DNA of 64,000 nucleotides from Saccharomycopsis phalli (lineage: Eukaryota > Ascomycota > Saccharomycetes > Ascoideales > Saccharomycopsidaceae). The notes beneath the pieces were generated by a model, which was given only the letters and a program-made list of their open reading frames with translations, did not search any database and was not told the origin of the DNA. Positions 59,498 through 64,000 of the stretch are shown here, piece after piece. The stretch spans positions 868,001 through 932,000 of the forward strand of contig CP073212.1 of assembly GCA_020342235.1 (NCBI GenBank). Direction: 5' to 3'. Every line of letters begins with the position of its first letter. Position 1 is the first letter of the stretch. The position numbers were made by a program, and so were the translations under genes.

Positions 59498-60541
59498 ATG
59501 TCGGAACACATTCCTGCTTGGAAGCGATTAGGCTTGAAAGTTAAGCAATCTCAAGAAGAAGATTTCTTGGCGATTGCCAACACCCATTTGGAAGATTCCA
59601 GCTTGACCAAGAGCCAAACAAAGCAATTGAAGAAGCGGGTGAGACAGGATCTGGAGAAGCCCAAGAAGCCGCCCAAGAAGGTGAAATTGCCGAAAAATAA
59701 AAGACCAGCGCCACCTGAAAAGGATCAATTGGCGTATTTGAAGCAGTTTGTGGACGACCGCGATGCGTGGAAGTTTTCCAAGCAGAAGCAAAACTGGATT
59801 CTCAAGAACATGTTGAGTATTGACCAAAAGTACAGCGCGTATTTGGGCGAGTATTTGAAGAGTGTGCAAGGGGGTTCGCGGATTCGCATTGAGAATGATT
59901 TGAGGCAAGTTGTCGATCGGTGGAATGTGCATGCCAAAAAAGTGGAAGATGAACTAGAAAAGGAGGGTGAGAAAGAGGAGACGGGTGAGCAAGACGAAAA
60001 GGAAGAAGAAGGGGAAAAGAAGGAGGGGGAAAAGAAGAAGGAGAACGAGAATGATGTGCCAGTTGTTGATGAAGTTTTAAGAGCTCAAGGTTTGTTGAAA
60101 GATATTTTCAACGAACGCGTTGTCTTGGTTTCAATAGATGAGGAGAATGGAGAGAAAGAGAAGGAAGTAGATGATGCGGTGACTGAAGATTTAGATCAGT
60201 CCAAACAAGACGCTGAGGTGAAAATAAATGAAGAGAATAAAGAAAAGAAGGATAAGAAAGACAAGGATAAGAAGGATAAGAAGAACAAGGATAAGAAGAA
60301 CAAGGATAATAAGGATAGAAAAGAAAAGGATAAAAAGGATAGAAAAGAGAAGGATAAGAAAAACAAGGATAAGAAGGATGGAAAAGAGAAGGATAAGAAA
60401 GATAATAAAGACGAGAAGGACAAACAAAGTAAAAGCTTGGATCCCGTCGAGTCCGATTCTACAATGGAACATCAAGCAGTAGAAGAACCTACGCCAAAGA
60501 CTTCCAGAACCAAAAAACCAAAGACGAAAAAGGGTGCGTAG
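59498..60541 (+). CDS. RBP95: Rbp95-like ribosome assembly factor (WKF domain)
   Basis: 347 residues from MSEHIPAWKRLGLK. An upstream in-frame ATG at 59393 would add a hydrophobic piece that overlaps promoter-like sites, so I reject it. Residues ~75-145 form the WKF domain: YLKQFVDDRDAWKFSKQKQN, WILKNM, YLKSVQGGSRIRI. This domain occurs in human C7orf50 and in yeast Rbp95 (YCR016W), which binds helix 95 of 25S rRNA in nucleolar pre-60S particles. The C-terminal half is Glu/Lys-rich low complexity with KDKKDKKDRKEKDKK-type repeats. After the stop at 60541 an acidic frame continues in another register (see findings). The name is by homology. Confidence 0.82.
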   Translation: MSEHIPAWKRLGLKVKQSQEEDFLAIANTHLEDSSLTKSQTKQLKKRVRQDLEKPKKPPKKVKLPKNKRPAPPEKDQLAYLKQFVDDRDAWKFSKQKQNWILKNMLSIDQKYSAYLGEYLKSVQGGSRIRIENDLRQVVDRWNVHAKKVEDELEKEGEKEETGEQDEKEEEGEKKEGEKKKENENDVPVVDEVLRAQGLLKDIFNERVVLVSIDEENGEKEKEVDDAVTEDLDQSKQDAEVKINEENKEKKDKKDKDKKDKKNKDKKNKDNKDRKEKDKKDRKEKDKKNKDKKDGKEKDKKDNKDEKDKQSKSLDPVESDSTMEHQAVEEPTPKTSRTKKPKTKKGA

Positions 60542-60944
60542 CATCGTGTCTGAAGACTTGTCCAATTTAATCATTGAGGAAGTTGAAGTGATGGATTATG
60601 TTAATATGGACGAGGATGAAGTCGGGGTAGATGATGGATATGTGGTAGATGATGGATATGACGGGGTAGATGATAGATATGAGAGTGAATAAAACAGATA
60701 GCATGGCAAAGAACATAAAGAACATGACTGAAAAACTAAATTACAAAACTTTATAGCATAACATAATAAATATTTAATATAACATCATGTCCCTGTAAGT
60801 TGTTTAGTGTAGTAGACAAGTGTATAACTGGTTTCTTCAAAAAGTCAATATAGATACAGAGACGTCAAAAGTAAAAACACAATTCTTAAATATGTCCATA
60901 ATGTCAATTAGTATCATTTTTCGGTACGCAAAATGGCAAAAAAG
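60542..60944. other. Downstream of RBP95: acidic out-of-register frame, then AT-rich DNA
   Basis: From ~60531 to ~60690 one frame stays open in a different register and is rich in Asp/Glu (IIEEVEVMDYVNMDEDEVG, repeats of VDDGYD). The remainder is AT-rich. Confidence 0.4.
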
Positions 60945-61027
60945 CTTCCCCACCAGGACTCGAACCTGGAATCTCTCGATTCCCCGACTATCGTAGTCGA
61001 GCGCCTTAACCATTGGGCCATGAGGAA
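60945..61027 (-). tRNA. tRNA-Arg(ACG) with a 10-bp intron
   Basis: 83 bp. Acceptor arms TTCCTCA and TGGGGAA pair over seven positions; the D arm is GCCCAATGGTTAAGGC. The anticodon stem CTCGA pairs with TCGAG. The loop between them has 17 bases: CT-ACG-A, then TAGTCGGGGA (a 10-base intron after position 37), then A. The T arm is CCAGG-TTCGAGT-CCTGG and the discriminator is G. With the intron removed it closely matches Saccharomyces tRNA-Arg(ACG), which reads CGN Arg codons after A34-to-inosine conversion. A T6 run on the minus strand just past the 3' end is the Pol III terminator. Confidence 0.94.
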
Positions 61028-62059
61028 CAAAGCTTATTGAAATTTATTTTCATCGATAGAAAAAGATATTTTGGTGGGGAAAAAATTTTGAGCATAAAAA
61101 ACTTGAACAACTAATGAATATATTAGTAGCCCAGCCAATAATACATTTGCTTGGGTGTATTATAGAGTAATTTAGTCTCATTTGCCCCATTACGGATTGT
61201 CTGAAGCCCTATTTCGTTATCGTCAAGATCACAGGTATGTGCTCACCGCTCAATACGTATTAAACTAACACTGTGAATGGCCAGCATGGTGTACTTAAGA
61301 TAAACAGTCTATGACGTACATACTACGTATGTGCCGAATAATCCTGATTGCTCAGAGAGCAACCATAACAAATAACTAGGATACAAGATGAGGGGAAGAA
61401 CAATAGGAACAATAAGCAGTCAACAATTAGTATTTAAGGGACAGGAGGTCCACTAAATCGGGGAGCAAATTTTTATATATTATTATACATATATTACGGC
61501 TGTAATTCGTGCATTGTGACCGACACAACACTGTTACCCACTGATACTTTTGCCAACAAACCACCAACAACCCACCAACAACCTAAAGTGGCCCCGTAAA
61601 TTCGAGGTCCGTCAGTCTATCACAAGTAAAGAATTCGTAGATCCATAGTGTCAAAGTCCGCTGGGTTTCTAATTTTTTTCCACCAAAGCTTCAAACATTG
61701 CGATCAAATTATACCTGCGACAGCATCACAATCGGCTGTTTGGGCATACATACCGTTATTATAAGTACAAGCAGCCCAATTTATGGTCACATTGTTGTAT
61801 ATAGCATCATATACCTTGGTACTTTCAAATTAGCATGAGAAATATCATGCGGTATCAGTACTAGTCACTGGTACAGTCACAATCACAAGGGAGACGTCAA
61901 TTGCTCACAAAAATAAAAGACTGTCACTAAAAATGAAGACAACGACGAGTCTTGATAAAGGTAAAGTTTATCACACTAACCTGGGTCTATTTTTCCATGC
62001 CGGACGGAAATGTTGCTTTGATTTTTCACGCAGTAAAAAATAAAGTTCTGTTGGATGTT

Positions 62060-62105
62060 GTAATATAGTAACTAGGATACAAAGTTGGTAAAATAACCTT
62101 TCATC
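62060..62105 (+). repeat. Dispersed repeat family C copy
   Basis: TAATATAGTAACTAGGATAC, then AAAGTTGGTAAAATAACC. It is followed ~90 bp later by CAATTG and GACGAGCACAATTGATAA, as at 28.1-28.4 kb. Confidence 0.6.
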
Positions 62106-62285
62106 AGAACAGAATTAAGGCCTGTTGAGATTAGTTATCATCTGTAGACTGGTTATTTCGGGAAATGATAAAGCGCAACGGATAAAAGGAAGAAGAACAA
62201 TTGCCAAAGACGAGCACAATTGATAAAATACTAGCTTAATTTCCGTAAGGAAGTGGAAATGGTGCGTAGCCAAGAAGCATGTGAA

Positions 62286-62286
<1 letters not shown>

Positions 62287-62316
<30 letters not shown>

Positions 62317-62350
62317 TATTTTTGTATTTAGCTATATATTGTCTTCGGTT
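62287..62350 (-). mobile_element. LINE 3' tail
   Basis: A (TAA)n run, then ATATTTATTTTTGTATTTAG and CTATATATTGTCTTCGG: the LINE end in reverse complement, ~65 bp long, ~70 bp past the 3' end of the subtilase-like gene. Confidence 0.82.
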
Positions 62351-62416
62351 GTTCTTCATATCTACAAAGGTTAAACTAAGATGATGTATTCACCGTCAAG
62401 GGAATTCAACTAAAAT

Positions 62417-63358
62417 TTATGAACTTAATTTTTTGCCATGGTTTCTAAAATATGACAATGGGACAATAAAGTCTATATTTGACCTTTTGTTGATGTGTTT
62501 AATCGCCTCCCAAACAGGGTTGACAGTATCCGGAGGAAAGTCAAAGGTGACTTGGATCGACATGCCTTTGAAATGTGAAGCCAAATGTGTATCGTAAGAA
62601 GTCAAGGCGAAGTTGATTGCTTCCATTATAGCGCTCATAGAGCCTTTGCCCAAGAAAACTGTAGGAATAATAATGGACTGGGAATTTGGAGCCAAACCAT
62701 GGTATTTTCCTGTCATATGCATGGCTGCTTGAATGGCTTGTGTTTTATAAGAATCATCCATGGAGTCACTCTTGCTGTCAGATTCTCTAGCCCAGAGAAT
62801 CTGTGGAAGAATATTGAACACAGAAAAGTATTTCGATACGTCCTCTTTAGAAGCCATTCCCAAAGTGAAGATAGCCCTGTCTTTGCCCCCATTTTGTCTG
62901 AAAGTGGCATTTTCATCCATACTACCAGTGTCTCCTGTGTTCACCATGGCACAACCACTGTCCTGAACCACATAAGCGATCGCGTCCATTTCACTAAGCT
63001 GATAGGCGACGGACTTCTCCAAATACCCATAAATAATCCGATTGCCAGTTCTTCCCGTAAGGGTAGTTTCAATAATTCCTCCGGGGCCACCAGCACTCTT
63101 ATGGAACTCTTCTTGATCCGACGATCCGAGTTCCTCAAAGGCAGCGGCTTGCATTTCATTCGTACTTTTGATAATAGCATCTATATCATTTTTTGACTGA
63201 CTTTTATGTGTTACGGCAATGTAAAAGTTTTTCAACGGCTCGTTGGCGTTGATTGGGCGAACGAGTTTGCGTCTCTTTTTCTCTTCCTTCCTGAGGGAAG
63301 GAGTGACCATAGCATGGATACTGTGAATCAAAAGAATGAAGAAGACCAAAAGCTTCAT
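62417..63358 (-). CDS. Secreted subtilase-like protein, catalytic residues lost
   Basis: 313 residues, uninterrupted. A signal peptide (MKLLVFFILLIHSIHAM) precedes a dibasic stretch (KKRRK, ~28-32). Residues ~42-135 resemble an I9 subtilisin propeptide: KNFYIAVTHKSQSKNDID ... NRIIYGYLEKSVAYQLSEMD, then AIAYVVQDS. The next part resembles a shortened S8 domain: AMVNTGD where the catalytic VIDTG would be (Asp to Asn), and later HGLAPNSQSIIIPTVFLGKG, SMSAIMEAINFAL and NIDFIVPL, recalling YGVA..A.I..VKVL..G..S.SDIIAGINWA. The HGTH His is not found, and the protein stops before the Ser region. Outright hydrolysis seems impossible; an inhibitor, chaperone or wall role is speculation. Alternatively this is an unrelated secreted protein with chance similarity. 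Confidence 0.55.
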   Translation of the reverse strand: MKLLVFFILLIHSIHAMVTPSLRKEEKKRRKLVRPINANEPLKNFYIAVTHKSQSKNDIDAIIKSTNEMQAAAFEELGSSDQEEFHKSAGGPGGIIETTLTGRTGNRIIYGYLEKSVAYQLSEMDAIAYVVQDSGCAMVNTGDTGSMDENATFRQNGGKDRAIFTLGMASKEDVSKYFSVFNILPQILWARESDSKSDSMDDSYKTQAIQAAMHMTGKYHGLAPNSQSIIIPTVFLGKGSMSAIMEAINFALTSYDTHLASHFKGMSIQVTFDFPPDTVNPVWEAIKHINKRSNIDFIVPLSYFRNHGKKLSS

Positions 63359-63844
63359 GATACTGATAATAATGATCTTAGTAGAGATCTAGGATGTTTA
63401 AATATTCTTTGAATCTGGAGTAGTACGGATATTTAACAAACGCCCTGCATGTTGAAACACGGAATGGTACAATTCTGTAGCGACGATGAGGCGTTTGAAG
63501 AGAAGAGAGGGGAGAAAAAAAAGAGAAAGGACAATGGTGAAAATAGCAGACAGTAAAGAATGTGAAGGTTAAATATTTTTTGTGAATAGAAGATGTCGTG
63601 AAAATATGGATATTAGATTGGTGGATTGTGAATACTAAGTCGCGTATTTCAAGTTTGACATTACAATACAGTGGTGCCTATTACCGTGCCAAACGCCGTA
63701 CGTAACAAATATGCAAATAATTATCGTGAAATAGTCGTATTTATAGATTCAGTAGGATATACGTAAAATATATAACGGAATGTATCAAGGCCATGTATAT
63801 GTGAAACCCAATCAAGGGTGATGACAGACTGCTTGATTCTAATC
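63359..63844. other. Intergenic, nothing recognised
   Basis: AT-rich upstream region of the minus-strand secreted gene. No repeat or gene stands out. Confidence 0.5.
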
Positions 63845-63873
63845 TATATAGCTAAATACAAAAATAAATATTA
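63845..63873 (+). mobile_element. LINE 3' tail scrap
   Basis: TATATAGCTAAATACAAAAA then TAAATATTA, an exact match to the LINE 3' terminus (22186-22214), with no other LINE sequence before it. Confidence 0.75.
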
Positions 63874-63885
63874 GACACTGGCGAG

Positions 63886-64000
63886 ATTACTCTCCCAGCC
63901 CACTATAGAACTCTACGCGGAACGGATTCACCGGTGGTTATCACCGCTAAAGATAAACTCCTACTAGCCGAGGCCGTAGCTGGCCCAAAGAATATTTTGA
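63886..64000 (+). mobile_element. LINE ORF2 fragment (second subfamily), runs off the edge
   Basis: Open in one frame: ITLPAHYRTLRGTDSP, then VVITAKDKLLLAEAVAGPK and NIL. It aligns with SFPNHYRNARKISTTPF, DKTKLLLTEALAGPKAIL of the full-length LINE. It shares HYxTLRGTDSP with the relic at 27325-27735. Its first ~115 bp are intact in frame; the rest lies beyond the window. Confidence 0.8.

Larger units (their letters stand above)
61028..62416. other. Intergenic, family C copy and LINE tail
   Basis: AT-rich. ~61368-61390 (AATAACTAGGATACAAGATG) and 62060-62105 are family C pieces. ~62190-62260 resembles the repeat at 28245-28390. A LINE tail ends the region. No gene seen. Confidence 0.55.

Noticed and set aside
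60191-60574. Leu/Ile/Phe-rich membrane-like frame opposite RBP95
   Set aside because: The antisense of Lys/Asp-rich codons always reads as hydrophobic; the sense strand has the WKF domain.
63886-64000. Host gene at the right edge
   Set aside because: The open frame aligns with LINE ORF2, so it is a transposon fragment.

Overview
This is nuclear DNA of a budding yeast, probably from an early-diverging Saccharomycotina lineage (Yarrowia, Dipodascaceae or Trichomonascaceae-like). Four things point there. It has an accessory complex I subunit (NDUFS5), which Saccharomycetaceae lack. It has a Tad/L1-style LINE. The RPL27 intron has its branchpoint CTAAC only a few bases from the 3' splice site. 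The intergenic DNA is long and AT-rich. The lineage call is an inference. Sixteen host genes are recognised by family, and most have no intron.

Layout. 1-4.7 kb: the end of an Swc2/Vps72-like gene, an Spp381/MFAP1-like splicing factor, COQ3 and intron-bearing RPL27. 4.7-8.8 kb: gene-poor, with repeat relics and minisatellites. 8.8-16.1 kb: one 2426-codon IRA/neurofibromin-type RasGAP gene, strikingly GC-rich against its surroundings. 17.1-22.2 kb: a nearly whole LINE with 12-bp target-site duplications. 24.2-25.4 kb: divergent REX4 and MHF1. 25.4-28.6 kb: a graveyard of LINE and other dispersed repeats. 28.6-29.5 kb: mitochondrial ribosomal protein S9. 31.7-35.3 kb: an ER protein disulfide isomerase and an Apd1-like Fe-S protein. 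36.2-37.2 kb: an unrecognised secreted-protein locus. 38.5-40.2 kb: divergent NDUFS5 and MSL5. 42.7-44.7 kb: CLF1. 46.1-47.3 kb: a yapsin-like protease with an altered active site. 50.6-53.1 kb: SWE1. 56.4-58.7 kb: SYP1. 59.5-60.5 kb: an Rbp95-like ribosome assembly factor. 60.9 kb: tRNA-Arg(ACG) with a short intron. 62.4-63.4 kb: a secreted subtilase-like protein lacking catalytic residues. The right edge cuts into another LINE copy.

The housekeeping genes fall into general processes: pre-mRNA splicing (SPP381, MSL5, CLF1), mitochondrial function (COQ3, MRPS9, NDUFS5), Ras and cell-cycle control (IRA, SWE1), endocytosis (SYP1), translation and ribosome assembly (RPL27, REX4, RBP95), and chromatin or DNA repair (SWC2, MHF1). 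They do not form a cluster or operon. Reb1-like (CGGGTAA) and Cbf1-like (CACGTG) sites recur just upstream of several of them.

The accessory material has three parts. (1) Fast-evolving secreted-protein loci at 30.6, 36.2, 41.2, 46.1 and 62.4 kb, several decayed or with altered catalytic residues. (2) LINE copies of at least two subfamilies, mostly bare 3' tails. (3) At least four dispersed repeat families (called A-D here) plus a different minisatellite in almost every intergenic gap. I see no CRISPR array, rRNA or clear bacterial-type transfer. No single novel system is established. The best leads are the subtilase-like pseudoprotease, the unknown secreted locus, the composite repeats and the RasGAP GC island.
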